Shown: positions 8,307-17,406, counted from the first letter of the stretch. The stretch is DNA of 64,000 nt from Phycisphaera sp. (GCA_016125285.1 WGMA01000004.1:62001-126000); one strand, 5' to 3'. Notes: a model not told the origin generated them from the letters alone. A program made the numbers and translations.

Positions 8307-9821
8307 TCACGGGCCGAACATGTCGCGTTTCGACGGGCGCGGGCGCACGCGGTTGGGCAGCGGCCGGCCGGTCTCGCGGTCGAACTCGTCGGCGGTGCGG
8401 TGCGGCGGATCGACGTCATTCGTGTCGCGCTTCCACGCAGCCAGCGCGTCGCGCATCTCGCCCAGCACCTCCGCGTAGATCGGGTTGTTCGCCAGGTTGT
8501 ACAGCTCGTTCGGATCGGTCAGCGTGTCGTACAACTCGTGCTCGGGACGCGGCGTGAGGAACACGGCGCGCTGATGCGTGGGCAGCTTCCCGGCGTCGCG
8601 CAGCGCGCGCATCGCCTGAGCCGTGGGGCTGCGGTTCACGTCCGCCGGGGGCGTCTGGGGAAGGTCCGTGTACTCGTTGTGGATGTACTTGTACCGCCGC
8701 GAGCGCACGGCGCGGGCGCGGTCTTCGTAGTCGTGCCAGTTGTCCTCGGCGAACGCGAAGCGGCGCACCTGCCGCGTCGGATCGCTCAGCAGCGGCACGA
8801 GGCTCACGCCCTGGAACGTCGGCAGCGGTTCGAGCCGCGCCAGCTGCAGCACCGTCGGCGCGATGTCGACCGTGCTGATCACGCTGCGGCACACCGACCC
8901 CGCCGCGACGCGACCGGGGAACCGCACGATGAACGGCGTCTTGATGCCGCAGTCGTACGTCGTCGTCTTCTCGCGCGGGAACGGTCGGCCGTTGTCGCTG
9001 AAGAACAGCACGAACGTGTTGTCCGCCACGCCCTGCCTGTCGAGCTCCGCCAGCACGCGACCGACGTATCCGTCGAGGCGGTTGATCTCGTCGTAGTACT
9101 GCGTGAACTCGTGACGCACGGCGGGCACGTCGGGCAGGTACGGCGGCAGACGCACGTCGCCCGGCTGATGCGGCGGATCGATGATGCCCTCTTCGTAATC
9201 GCGGTGCGGGTCGAGCGACGCGAGCCACAGCAGGAACGGCTTGTCACGCGGGCGATCGGCCAGCAGCGGCAGCCAGTCCTTGCAGCCCGACGGATCGCCG
9301 CCGACCATCTTGCCGGGCTTGCCGTCGGCGTCGGTCGACAGCTGGAACCCGCGCGGGTCGGCCTCCTTGACGACGTCGAACCGCGACTTGAGCGCCTCGC
9401 CGAGGTGCCACTTACCCGCCGCGGCGGTGAAGTATCCCGCGGCCTTGAGCTGCTCGACGAACGTGACCTGCTCGGCGGGCACCGGCCAGTGCAGCTGCTC
9501 GGCGTCGGTGCTGTGCGGGTAGCGCCCGGTGATGATCGACGCACGCGACGGGCTGCACGAGCTGATCGTCACGAACGCGTTGTCGAACCGCATGCCCTGC
9601 TTCGCCAGCGCGTCGATGTGCGGCGTGCGGATGCGCGGGTGGCCGTACACACCGCTGTCGTCCCAGTTCATGTCGTCGGCGATGATGATTACGAAATTGG
9701 GCGGCGGGCCCACCGGCTTGGGCTTGACGAATACCTCGCGCACCGGCCGCGGCACGGAGTCGCAGGACGTCAATACGGTCATGATGATCAGGAAAGGAAC
9801 GGCGAGTCGTGGTTGTGCCAT
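8307..9821 (-). CDS. Lipoprotein sulfatase
   Basis: This sulfatase of the alkaline-phosphatase superfamily has 504 residues from the start used here. Residues 1-20 form a lipoprotein signal ending in the lipobox LTSC. Metal-binding Asp49-Asp50 (IIIADDMNWDD) and the Cys-type active site CSPSR at 89-93 are intact, so maturation by a formylglycine-generating enzyme is expected. GKWHLG near residues 135-140 is a second family signature. It probably desulfates algal or host polysaccharides at the cell surface. TATCAT lies six bases upstream of the ATG, which supports this start and a leaderless mRNA. Small zinc-ribbon genes flank it on the same strand. Confidence 0.93.
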   Translation of the reverse strand: MAQPRLAVPFLIIMTVLTSCDSVPRPVREVFVKPKPVGPPPNFVIIIADDMNWDDSGVYGHPRIRTPHIDALAKQGMRFDNAFVTISSCSPSRASIITGRYPHSTDAEQLHWPVPAEQVTFVEQLKAAGYFTAAAGKWHLGEALKSRFDVVKEADPRGFQLSTDADGKPGKMVGGDPSGCKDWLPLLADRPRDKPFLLWLASLDPHRDYEEGIIDPPHQPGDVRLPPYLPDVPAVRHEFTQYYDEINRLDGYVGRVLAELDRQGVADNTFVLFFSDNGRPFPREKTTTYDCGIKTPFIVRFPGRVAAGSVCRSVISTVDIAPTVLQLARLEPLPTFQGVSLVPLLSDPTRQVRRFAFAEDNWHDYEDRARAVRSRRYKYIHNEYTDLPQTPPADVNRSPTAQAMRALRDAGKLPTHQRAVFLTPRPEHELYDTLTDPNELYNLANNPIYAEVLGEMRDALAAWKRDTNDVDPPHRTADEFDRETGRPLPNRVRPRPSKRDMFGP

Positions 9822-9827
9822 GCGACC

Positions 9828-9833
9828 ATGATA
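9828..9833 (-). promoter_or_regulatory. -10 box for the sulfatase gene
   Basis: On the minus strand TATCAT ends six bases before the ATG at 9821, so transcription should begin at or within a base or two of the start codon. Confidence 0.5.
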
Positions 9834-9861
9834 GCGACGCGCGGCCAGGCGCAACGCGAGG

Positions 9862-10125
9862 TCAATCAATCGGCGGGAAGATGTAGCCGAAACCTTCGAG
9901 GCGTTGCTGCTCGGTCACCTCGCTCGCCAGCAGCGGCGTGGGCGGCATGCCCGTCACACGATCCGACGCGGACAGGCCCGGCACACGCTGGGAAGAATCG
10001 ACGACGTGAACGGTGTTGTTGCAGTGTTCGCACCGAACCACTCTGCCGACGACCGTGTGCGGCACGGCATGCTTCATGTGGCAGTGCGGGCAGCGAAACT
10101 TGAACCATGCGGGGGTATTGAGCAT
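9862..10125 (-). CDS. Small zinc-ribbon protein, paralogue 2
   Basis: This 87-residue paralogue of the protein at 7895-8134 shares FKFRCPHC, the spacing to KHAVP, VVRCEHCNNTVHV and the terminal GFGYIFPPID. The linker is longer and unrelated. A strong GGGGAGGA ribosome site precedes the ATG at 10125. It ends 40 bases upstream of the sulfatase start, yet that gene appears to have its own -10 box. The conserved tail suggests that the C-terminus, not only the ribbon, is functional. Confidence 0.82.
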   Translation of the reverse strand: MLNTPAWFKFRCPHCHMKHAVPHTVVGRVVRCEHCNNTVHVVDSSQRVPGLSASDRVTGMPPTPLLASEVTEQQRLEGFGYIFPPID

Positions 10126-10307
10126 CGTGCGTCCTCCCCGAACGCCTGAAAAAGATTCTCCTCGACTAATAGGTATACGTATTATACCGGTCCGCTATTG
10201 CAAGCGACAGAAAAATCGGCCGGGGTCCGGCGTCACGGCCGCATCACGCCGCGGTTAAAGATCGCGGCCGGCTCACGATACGCGACCCGGCCGCGGCGGT
10301 TGGTGCG

Positions 10308-10313
10308 TATGAT
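10308..10313 (+). promoter_or_regulatory. -10 box for the FAD oxidoreductase gene
   Basis: TATGAT is followed by exactly six bases and then the ATG at 10320. There is no Shine-Dalgarno sequence, which suggests a leaderless transcript. Confidence 0.5.
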
Positions 10314-10319
10314 GTGCTC

Positions 10320-12509
10320 ATGAGACATCTGCTGATGGTGATGTGTGTCGCGCTGCTTGCTGCGCCGGTCGCGCGGGCGGCGGACTGTGATGGCGAAGCG
10401 ATCGACGCGGACCTGCTGATCGTCGGGGCGACGGAGTCGGGCTGGGCGGCGGCGATCCAGGCGGCGCGCATGGGCGTGCGCGACATCGTGATCGTGCACG
10501 ACGGCGTGTGGTTCGGCGGGCAGTACACCGAGCAGGCGCTGGCGTGCGTCGACGAGAACAAGGGCATCGGCGACGTCGGCTGGGCCCCGGCGTGGCACCC
10601 GATGAAGCGGTCGTTCTACCGCAGCGGGCTGTTCAAGGACCTGATGGACCGCATCGAGGCGCACAACACGTTCAGGTACGGCGACCCGTACCCCGGCCGG
10701 CCGTATCACGGTCCCACGACGTTCCGCCCCGCCGAGATGCAGTCGGTCTTCTACGGGATGATGCAGGACTACATCGACCGCGGTCAGGTCCGCGTGTTCT
10801 GGCAGCGGTACCCGGTGCGCGCGACGGTCGACACGAGCGGCGCGCGGCGGCGGCTGCGCGACGTGTGTTTCGCGCCGGTCGACGGCGCGCCGAACAACAT
10901 CACGCCGCTGACGGTGCGTGCGAAGCTGACGATCGACGCGTCGGACTGGGGCGAGGCGATCCGCGCGGCGGGCGCCGGGTACGAGTGCGGGCCGAACTAC
11001 CGCGAGGACTACGGCGAGCCGAGCGCGCCGACGGACCACGCGGCGTTCCCGCACAACGAGATGAACCCGATCACGTGGTGCATGATCGTCGAGGACGCGC
11101 ACGGCGACACGCCGATCGACGAGCCGCTGCACTACGACGACCGCAAGTACTTTCGCGCCACGGGGCTGACACGCGACGACTTCAAGGCGTTGAAGTGGGA
11201 TCGGCCGATCCGCAACGGCGGCGGCATCCCGTGGTGGCCGGACAAGGGCAAGGTGAGCGGTCGGCAGTTGTCGGTGTACACGGTGCGTCGGATCGTCGAC
11301 GGGTACGCGCCTTACGCGACGGGCGAGCCGACGTCGATCCTGCTGTGCTACATGCTCGGGCAGGACTACCCGCTGGAGCGGTTGCCGAAGCACGTGGCCG
11401 ACGCGCTGGAGGCGACGGAGGCGGGCGCGTCGACGAAGAACATCGTGGAGATGACGCGGTCGCAGCGGCAGATCGTCTACGACGACTGCAAGCAGCACGC
11501 GCTGGGTGTGCTTCGGCACCTGCAGACGACCGTGCACGACCGCGCGCCGGACAAGACGTACAGCTTCCGCGCGTTCCGGCTCAGCGGGGAGTTCGGCACG
11601 AACGACAACCTGCCGTTCAAGCCGTATATCCGCGAATCGCTGCGGCTCAAGGCGATGTACATGATGCGTGAGCAGGACGGCCGCAACACCGACGGGCCGA
11701 GCAAGAAGGAGGCGAAGGAGTCTTACGCGACGGTGATGTACGACGACGGCGTGGGCTGCTGGCAGTTCCACTACGATTTCCACCGCACGGGGCGCGCTTA
11801 CCTCGAGGGCGACACCGCGCAGGCCGGGCCTTGGATCGACTACGAGAAGGCGGGCCGCAACACGCACATCGTGTCGGACCGCTCGCTGCTGCCGCTGCGT
11901 GCGTTGATCCCGGAGAAGACCGACGGGCTGCTCGGCGCGCAGAAGAACTTCGGGTGCACGAGCATGGTCAGCGCGGCGCTGCGGCTGCACGATCAGTGCG
12001 TGGCGATCGGGCAGGCGGCGGGCGCGGCGGCGGCGGTGAGCCTGCAGCGCGACGTGCAGCCGCGCGCGGTCGTTTACGACGCGGCGATGCTCGAGGCGGT
12101 GCGCGACGGGCTGTGCGGCGGCGCAGAGGGAAGCACGCCGCTGCTTCTGTGGCCGTTCCGCGACGTGCCGGCCGATCACGCGGGGTTCGTGGCGATCAAC
12201 CGGCTGGCGATGCGCGGGGCGTTGCCGATGGGCAGGCGTGACGTGGACTTCAGGCCGGACGACCCGGCGGACGACGCGTGGCGAGCCGAGGTGGTGCGGC
12301 GTTCACTGGCGCAGGTGTCGACGGACAAGACGCCCGTGCCGCCGACCGGCGCGATGACGCGCGCGGCGTTCGCCGAGGCCTGGTGGGACAAGATCGAGGC
12401 GCTGCCGATCGCGCCGCGCATGCGGCAGAGCGACACGGACGCCGACGGCGACGGGGTGGCCGATGGCGACGATCCGCTGCTGTTTACGAAGGGGACGACG
12501 AGCTGGTGA
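10320..12509 (+). CDS. Secreted FAD-dependent oxidoreductase
   Basis: This 729-residue exported protein has a signal peptide at residues 1 to about 20 (cleavage after VARA) and then a Rossmann-type FAD site, DLLIVGATESGWAAAIQAAR, with the following FGGQYTEQA. It fits the FAD_oxidored (PF12831-like) family common in planctomycetes, whose substrates are mostly unknown. The C-terminus carries DTDADGDGVADGDD, an Asp-rich calcium-binding motif like those of thrombospondin type 3 repeats. The ATG at 10320 is preferred over a GTG at 10314 because of the upstream TATGAT and the better signal peptide. It converges with the repeat-protein gene. Confidence 0.82.
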   Translation: MRHLLMVMCVALLAAPVARAADCDGEAIDADLLIVGATESGWAAAIQAARMGVRDIVIVHDGVWFGGQYTEQALACVDENKGIGDVGWAPAWHPMKRSFYRSGLFKDLMDRIEAHNTFRYGDPYPGRPYHGPTTFRPAEMQSVFYGMMQDYIDRGQVRVFWQRYPVRATVDTSGARRRLRDVCFAPVDGAPNNITPLTVRAKLTIDASDWGEAIRAAGAGYECGPNYREDYGEPSAPTDHAAFPHNEMNPITWCMIVEDAHGDTPIDEPLHYDDRKYFRATGLTRDDFKALKWDRPIRNGGGIPWWPDKGKVSGRQLSVYTVRRIVDGYAPYATGEPTSILLCYMLGQDYPLERLPKHVADALEATEAGASTKNIVEMTRSQRQIVYDDCKQHALGVLRHLQTTVHDRAPDKTYSFRAFRLSGEFGTNDNLPFKPYIRESLRLKAMYMMREQDGRNTDGPSKKEAKESYATVMYDDGVGCWQFHYDFHRTGRAYLEGDTAQAGPWIDYEKAGRNTHIVSDRSLLPLRALIPEKTDGLLGAQKNFGCTSMVSAALRLHDQCVAIGQAAGAAAAVSLQRDVQPRAVVYDAAMLEAVRDGLCGGAEGSTPLLLWPFRDVPADHAGFVAINRLAMRGALPMGRRDVDFRPDDPADDAWRAEVVRRSLAQVSTDKTPVPPTGAMTRAAFAEAWWDKIEALPIAPRMRQSDTDADGDGVADGDDPLLFTKGTTSW

Positions 12510-12519
12510 CGCCGCGTGA

Positions 12520-13317
12520 TTACCGGCAGCGTTCGCCGCTGAACAGCGAGGTGTCGATGCCCACGCTGGAGTTCGTGACGCCGGAGGTGAAGTCGACGCC
12601 TGCCATGTGATTCGTCTGAAAGCCGGGCTGCGGGCGGGCGCGGTTGCCGAGCAGCGTGTCGCGGCCGGCGACGCGCTGCTGGATCGACGACACCGGGTAG
12701 AGCCCGGCGCGGCTGGGCGTGATGTAGTTGTCGGGCCTGGCGTGCGAGAGCGACACGTCGACGCCGCCGGTCGATCGGATCGGCTTCAGATCGAGCGTCG
12801 TGGCGATGTTGCTGTCGAAGCGGTCTTGACGGGCGTGCTGGAGTCGGACGTCGACCCCGGCGTTGATGCGCGTCACGGTCGTGACGGTGTCCACCTGCGT
12901 CGGCAGGTTCGGCGCCTCCAGGCTGGGCTTGCCGTGCTGAAGGGGCGTGTCGGTGCCCGCGATGGAGCCGGTGTAGCGGTCGCGTCCGGCGACGCGCTGC
13001 TGGGTGGACGAGACGGTGTACATCCCGGCGCGGCTGGGGGTGATGTAATTGTCCGGCCGCGCGTGCTGGAGCTGGACGTCAACCCCCGCGGTGCGGATCG
13101 CGGTGCCGCCGAGGCCGACGCTCGAGCCGAACGACGTGTCGATCCCGGCGGATCGCCCGGTCATCAGTTGGGGGCAGGGGCGCTGGCCCTTCATCGCGCG
13201 GTACGCACGGGCGCGGCGGGCCTCATAGCTGTTGTACGTGTCCTGCGCCGCGGCGTGGTGTGCGGCTGAGGCGACGACGAGCATACCCAGAACAATACCG
13301 ATGCGACGTGTCAGCAT
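12520..13317 (-). CDS. Secreted repeat protein of unknown function
   Basis: This 265-residue protein has a signal peptide (residues 1 to about 25) and a body built from repeats. A short unit, [AG]G[VIT]D[VT]xLxHARPDN or a decayed form, occurs near residues 57, 77, 119, 153, 184, 239 and 252. Copies at 77 and 184 continue into near-identical extensions, YITPSRAGxYxVSSxQQRVAGRD. The matching DNA is also duplicated (about 12658-12766 and 12974-13087). I do not recognise the family. Gly-Val-Asp turns and regular spacing suggest a beta-solenoid or surface structural protein, but that is inference. A TAGAAT lies six bases upstream of its ATG. Confidence 0.75.
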   Translation of the reverse strand: MLTRRIGIVLGMLVVASAAHHAAAQDTYNSYEARRARAYRAMKGQRPCPQLMTGRSAGIDTSFGSSVGLGGTAIRTAGVDVQLQHARPDNYITPSRAGMYTVSSTQQRVAGRDRYTGSIAGTDTPLQHGKPSLEAPNLPTQVDTVTTVTRINAGVDVRLQHARQDRFDSNIATTLDLKPIRSTGGVDVSLSHARPDNYITPSRAGLYPVSSIQQRVAGRDTLLGNRARPQPGFQTNHMAGVDFTSGVTNSSVGIDTSLFSGERCR

Positions 13318-13323
13318 GCCCGC

Positions 13324-13329
13324 ATTCTA
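13324..13329 (-). promoter_or_regulatory. -10 box for the repeat protein
   Basis: Minus-strand TAGAAT ends six bases upstream of the ATG at 13317, and no ribosome site is present. Confidence 0.5.
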
Positions 13330-13393
13330 CCGGCCTAAGGCCGAACGGCACAACCCGAATGAGCCCCGAGGGGTAAAACAACTTACGAAATCG

Positions 13394-13422
13394 TTGACCC
13401 GGACTACGCTGGATGTTAGCCT
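13394..13422 (+). promoter_or_regulatory. Promoter of the phosphorelay operon
   Basis: TTGACC (13394-13399) and TAGCCT (13417-13422) are separated by exactly 17 bases, a canonical sigma-70 layout. The predicted start near 13429 leaves a leader of about 250 bases before the kinase start codon. The leader contains three TACCGGC copies (13600, 13637, 13647), the last two 10 bases apart. Nothing else in 13318-13678 could be assigned. Confidence 0.55.
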
Positions 13423-13678
13423 TGCATACGCAAGTGATTGCCGTGCCGTGTCGTCTCGGGACCGGTCGTGCAACCCGTTCGGGGGAATAGAGCGTCTCGC
13501 AGGGTACGTACGCAGATCAGAGCGAGCGTAGAAATGACAGCATGGATGTGCCGCGAACGAGCATTCTGTTTGGGCGCGTGGGACGGTCGGTGGTGAGGAT
13601 ACCGGCCAACAGGTGATGGCGTGGGCCGGTCAGGTGTACCGGCGCATACCGGCATCTCGCGCGTCCTGGGGGTGATAC

Positions 13679-16408
13679 GTGGCCGTGACCGATAAGCAGG
13701 TCGACGAACATCACGCATCAGCCAGTCCCGGTGGAGCGGAAGGTCGCGCTACCGATCCGTCGCTGTTGGTGCGCGTGCTGATGATCGACGACGACGAGCA
13801 GTCGTTCCGCCTCGTCGAGGCGCTGATGGACATCCCCGGCTGCCACCTCGACTGGATCAACACCTACGACGCGGGCCTCGCCGCCGTGCTCGAGCAGAAG
13901 CACGACGTGTACATCGTCGACCACCAGCTCGGCGCGAAGACGGGCCTGGACCTGATCCGCGAGGCGCGGCTGCGCGGCTGCCGGTCACCGATGATCATGC
14001 TCACGACGCTGGACGATCCGACGGTGGACGACGCGGCGATGCACGCCGGCGCCGACGACTACCTGGTCAAGGGCCAGATGCGGCAGCGCGACCTCGGGCG
14101 TGCGATCCGCTACGCGGTCAGCCGCCAGAAGCTCAGCGAGGCGCAGCGCGAGGCCGACGCCCTGTACGCCTCGCTCATCGAAAAGCTGCCCGCAGCGGTG
14201 TTCCGCAAGGACCGCGAGGGGAAGCTGGTCTACGTGTCGAGCCGCTACTGCGGCATCCACGGCGCGCGGCCCGAAGAGCTGCTCGGGCGCGACGCCTACG
14301 ACATGTTCGACAAGGACGCCGCGGACCGGTACACCGCCGAGGACCGCCGCATCCTCGACCAGGGCGAGATCGTCGAGAGCATCAACGAGCACGTCAGCGC
14401 GTCGGGCAAGCGCAGCTGGGTCCACCGCATGAAGACGCCGGTGCGCGACGCGCACGGCGACATCGTCGGCATCCACGGCATGTTCTTCGACATCACCGAC
14501 CGCATGCTCACCGAGCAGGAGCTGCGCGAGAGCCAGCTGCGGCTGCGGCTGCTGTCGAATCAGCTGCCGGCGATCGTCTGGGCCACCGACCGCAAGCTCC
14601 GCTTCACGTTCGTCGAGGGCGCGGGCATGCGGGGCCTGCACGTCGACGCCGATCAGATCGTCGGCAAGACGGTGCAGGCGTACTTCGGCGCGGAAAACCC
14701 CGAGTTCCTGCCGCTGGAGATGCACCGCCGGGCGCTGCGCGGCGACTCGGTGACGTACGAGCACGACTGGGGCGGCCGGACCGTCCACGCCCACCTCGAG
14801 CCGCTGCGCGGCGAGGACGGCCGCATCATCGGCGCCGTCGGCATCGCGCTGGACATCTCCCGCCGGCGCGGCGCCGAGGTCCAGCTCCGCCAGCGTGAGC
14901 AGCTGCTCCAGCAGATCATCAACATCATCCCGCACCCGATCTTCTGGAAAGATCGCCAGGGCCACTTCCTCGGCGCCAACCAGAGCCTCGCTCGCGACCT
15001 CGGCTTCGACAGCCCCGACGAGATGATCGGCAAGACCGACGTCGACGCCAGCGCGACCCCGGAGCAGATCGACGCCTACCGCGAATGCGACGAGCGCGTG
15101 ATGGAGACCGGGCAGCCTATCCTTAACCTCGAGGAAACCCAGACACGCCCCGACGGCAAGGTCGCGACGCTGCTGACCAGCAAGGTGCCCCTGACCGACG
15201 CGACGGGCAAGGTGATCGGCATGCTCGGCATCTACAACGACATCACCGACCGCATCCGCGCCGAGCGCCAGCTCGCCGAGTCGCAGCAGCAGGTCGCCCG
15301 CCTCATGTCCAACCTGCCCGGCATGGCCTACCGCTGCCTCGACGACGAGGACTGGACCATGCTGTTCGCCTCCGCGGGCTGTTTCGAGCTGACCGGCCAC
15401 AAGCCCGCGGCCCTGATCAGCGGCGAGGTGAAGTACAACGACCTCATCCACCCCGACGACCGCGACAAGGTCCGCGACATCATCCACGGGTCCATCGAGA
15501 TCCGCCTGCCCTACCAGCTCATCTACCGCATCGTCACGAAGGACGGCCGGCTCAAGTGGGTCTGGGAGAAGGGCTCGGGCGTGTACAACGACGCCGGCGA
15601 GGTCGAGGCGCTCGAGGGCTTCATCAACGACATCACCGAGCAGCGTCAGACCGACGACGCGATGCGCCGCGTCAACAACAACCTCGAGATGAAGAACCGC
15701 GAGCTCGAGCAGTTCGCCTACGTCGCCAGCCACGACCTGCAGGAGCCGCTGCGGATGGTCGTCACGTATCTCCAGCTGATCGAGAAACGCTACGCCGACG
15801 TGCTCGACGAGCAGGGCCGCGAGTTCATGACCTACGCCGTCGGCGGCGGCAAGCGGATGCAGTCGCTGATCCGCGACCTGCTGGCGTTCAGCCGCGTCGA
15901 CACCAACAAGCCGCGCCCGCACGAGGCTATCGACACCGAGGACGCGCTCGAGCAGGCCATGGCGAACCTCGACACGCTGCTCATCCGGCACACCGGCGAG
16001 GTCCGCCACGAGCCGCTGCCCCGCGTCGTGGGCGATCACACCATGCTCGTGCAGCTGTTCCAGAACCTCATCGGCAACGCGATCAAGTTCCACGGCGACG
16101 CGATCCCGCACATCCGCATCGCCGCGTCGAAGCCCAACCACGCCGGCCTCGCCACCTTCTCCGTGGCCGACAACGGCATGGGCATCGACCCGAGGCACAC
16201 CAAGCGCATCTTCGACGTCTTCCAGCGTGTGCACACACGCGACGAGCACGTCGGCACCGGCATCGGCCTGGCCATCTGCAAGAAGATCGTTGAGTACCAC
16301 GGCGGCCGCATCTGGGTCGAATCCGAACCCGGGCACGGCGCCACGTTCTTGTTCACGCTGCCCGTCGCATCGGACGGCGTCACTTCTGGGCAAGGGGACG
16401 AATCATGA
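13679..16408 (+). CDS. REC-PAS histidine kinase
   Basis: This 909-residue soluble sensor kinase has an N-terminal receiver domain (residues about 30-145) with phospho-acceptor D81 in YIVDHQLG. Four PAS/PAC modules follow between about 160 and 660. A HisKA domain has the phosphorylated His685 in SHDLQEP, and the HATPase domain has NLIGNAIKF, ADNGMGI and GTGIGLAI. No membrane segment is seen, so it probably senses a cytoplasmic signal, and the receiver may gate it. It starts with GTG at 13679. Its stop overlaps the next ATG as ATGA, so it is translationally coupled to two response regulators. Confidence 0.92.
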   Translation: MAVTDKQVDEHHASASPGGAEGRATDPSLLVRVLMIDDDEQSFRLVEALMDIPGCHLDWINTYDAGLAAVLEQKHDVYIVDHQLGAKTGLDLIREARLRGCRSPMIMLTTLDDPTVDDAAMHAGADDYLVKGQMRQRDLGRAIRYAVSRQKLSEAQREADALYASLIEKLPAAVFRKDREGKLVYVSSRYCGIHGARPEELLGRDAYDMFDKDAADRYTAEDRRILDQGEIVESINEHVSASGKRSWVHRMKTPVRDAHGDIVGIHGMFFDITDRMLTEQELRESQLRLRLLSNQLPAIVWATDRKLRFTFVEGAGMRGLHVDADQIVGKTVQAYFGAENPEFLPLEMHRRALRGDSVTYEHDWGGRTVHAHLEPLRGEDGRIIGAVGIALDISRRRGAEVQLRQREQLLQQIINIIPHPIFWKDRQGHFLGANQSLARDLGFDSPDEMIGKTDVDASATPEQIDAYRECDERVMETGQPILNLEETQTRPDGKVATLLTSKVPLTDATGKVIGMLGIYNDITDRIRAERQLAESQQQVARLMSNLPGMAYRCLDDEDWTMLFASAGCFELTGHKPAALISGEVKYNDLIHPDDRDKVRDIIHGSIEIRLPYQLIYRIVTKDGRLKWVWEKGSGVYNDAGEVEALEGFINDITEQRQTDDAMRRVNNNLEMKNRELEQFAYVASHDLQEPLRMVVTYLQLIEKRYADVLDEQGREFMTYAVGGGKRMQSLIRDLLAFSRVDTNKPRPHEAIDTEDALEQAMANLDTLLIRHTGEVRHEPLPRVVGDHTMLVQLFQNLIGNAIKFHGDAIPHIRIAASKPNHAGLATFSVADNGMGIDPRHTKRIFDVFQRVHTRDEHVGTGIGLAICKKIVEYHGGRIWVESEPGHGATFLFTLPVASDGVTSGQGDES

Positions 16409-16866
16409 GACCGCGCATCTTTCCGAAGATCGTCGACATCCTCCTCGTCGAAAACCACTCCGGCGACGTCCGGCTCGTCGAGGAGGCGCTGCGCGAGGGC
16501 AAGCTGCTCGACGGGCTCAACGTCGAACTCGCCGCCGACGGACAGGAAGCCCTCGACTTCCTCTACCGCAAGGGGCCGTTCGCCGACGCGCCGCGCCCGC
16601 GGCTGATCCTGCTCGACCTGAACCTGCCGAAGAAGGACGGCCGCGACATCCTCGACACCATCAAGAAGGACGTCGAGCTGCGCACCATCCCCGTGCTCGT
16701 GCTCACCACGTCCGACAGCCCCACCGACCTGGCCAAAGCGTACGAACTCGGCGCCAACGGATTCGTCACAAAACCCGACGATCTCGACCAGTTCTTCGAG
16801 GCTATCAAGGACTTGCAGCATTTCTGGTTTGACATCGCCACCCTTCCGAGCGAAAACATCGCGTGA
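16405..16866 (+). CDS. Rcp1-like single-domain response regulator
   Basis: This 153-residue stand-alone receiver has acidic residues E16/N17, phospho-acceptor D71 (LLDLNLPKKDG), switch residue T101 and conserved K123 (VTKPDD). The insert LYRKGPFADAPRP before the D71 strand is typical of the Rcp1 group paired with phytochrome-like kinases. It overlaps the kinase stop by four bases and the next gene by one base. It probably receives phosphate from the upstream kinase and signals by protein contact. Confidence 0.9.
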   Translation: MRPRIFPKIVDILLVENHSGDVRLVEEALREGKLLDGLNVELAADGQEALDFLYRKGPFADAPRPRLILLDLNLPKKDGRDILDTIKKDVELRTIPVLVLTTSDSPTDLAKAYELGANGFVTKPDDLDQFFEAIKDLQHFWFDIATLPSENIA

Positions 16867-17390
16867 TGATCGGTCGACACCGAAAACAGGTGCTCGTCGT
16901 CGACGCCAACCCCGGAGACATCCGTCTGATCCAGACGATCCTGGGAGCGCCGCCGAAGATTCCCTTCACGTTCAAGTCCGACGGGCGCCAGGTTTCGCAG
17001 GCGCTGGATCAGCTGGCGCGCTCCGCGTCGCTGCCGCCGATCGACGTCCACGCCGTCACCTCCGCCGAGGCCGCGCTCGAATACCTCCACCGCAAGGGCG
17101 ACTACGCCGAGGCCCCGCGCCCCGACATGATCATCATGGACCTGGCGTTGCCGAAGATGACCGGCCTCGAGCTCATCACATCCATCAAGGCCGACAAGAA
17201 ACTGCTCAACATCCCCGTCGTGGTGTTCAGCGGGTCCGACGCCCCCGAAGACATCCGCGAGGCGTACCACCGCAAGGCCAACTGCTACATCACCAAGCCC
17301 AACGACGTCGACGAGTTCGCCAAGGCCATCAAGGGACTCGAACGATTCTGGATGGCCGTCGCGACGCTGCCCGCGCCGTCGAAGGACTGA
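16866..17390 (+). CDS. Second Rcp1-like response regulator
   Basis: This 174-residue receiver protein has D92 (IIMDLALPKMTG) as phospho-acceptor, S122 as switch residue and K144 (YITKPND). Between the first helix and the D92 strand it has a longer insert than its neighbour, but it shares the YLHRKGDYAEAPRP loop. The ATG at 16866 overlaps the preceding TGA, and a GTG one codon earlier is the alternative start. Two similar receivers behind one kinase suggest a branched or competing phosphorelay. Confidence 0.88.
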   Translation: MIGRHRKQVLVVDANPGDIRLIQTILGAPPKIPFTFKSDGRQVSQALDQLARSASLPPIDVHAVTSAEAALEYLHRKGDYAEAPRPDMIIMDLALPKMTGLELITSIKADKKLLNIPVVVFSGSDAPEDIREAYHRKANCYITKPNDVDEFAKAIKGLERFWMAVATLPAPSKD

Positions 17391-17406
17391 TCCGCCGCGC
17401 CGCCGC

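Noticed and set aside
12658-13087. Direct DNA repeats that might be a CRISPR array
   Set aside because: The repeats are long, imperfect and in frame, and encode protein repeats of a secreted protein. There are no regular spacers and no cas genes.
13416-13718. A 100-codon minus-strand frame before the histidine kinase
   Set aside because: It has no ribosome site, an odd composition, and overlaps the probable promoter and leader of the phosphorelay operon.
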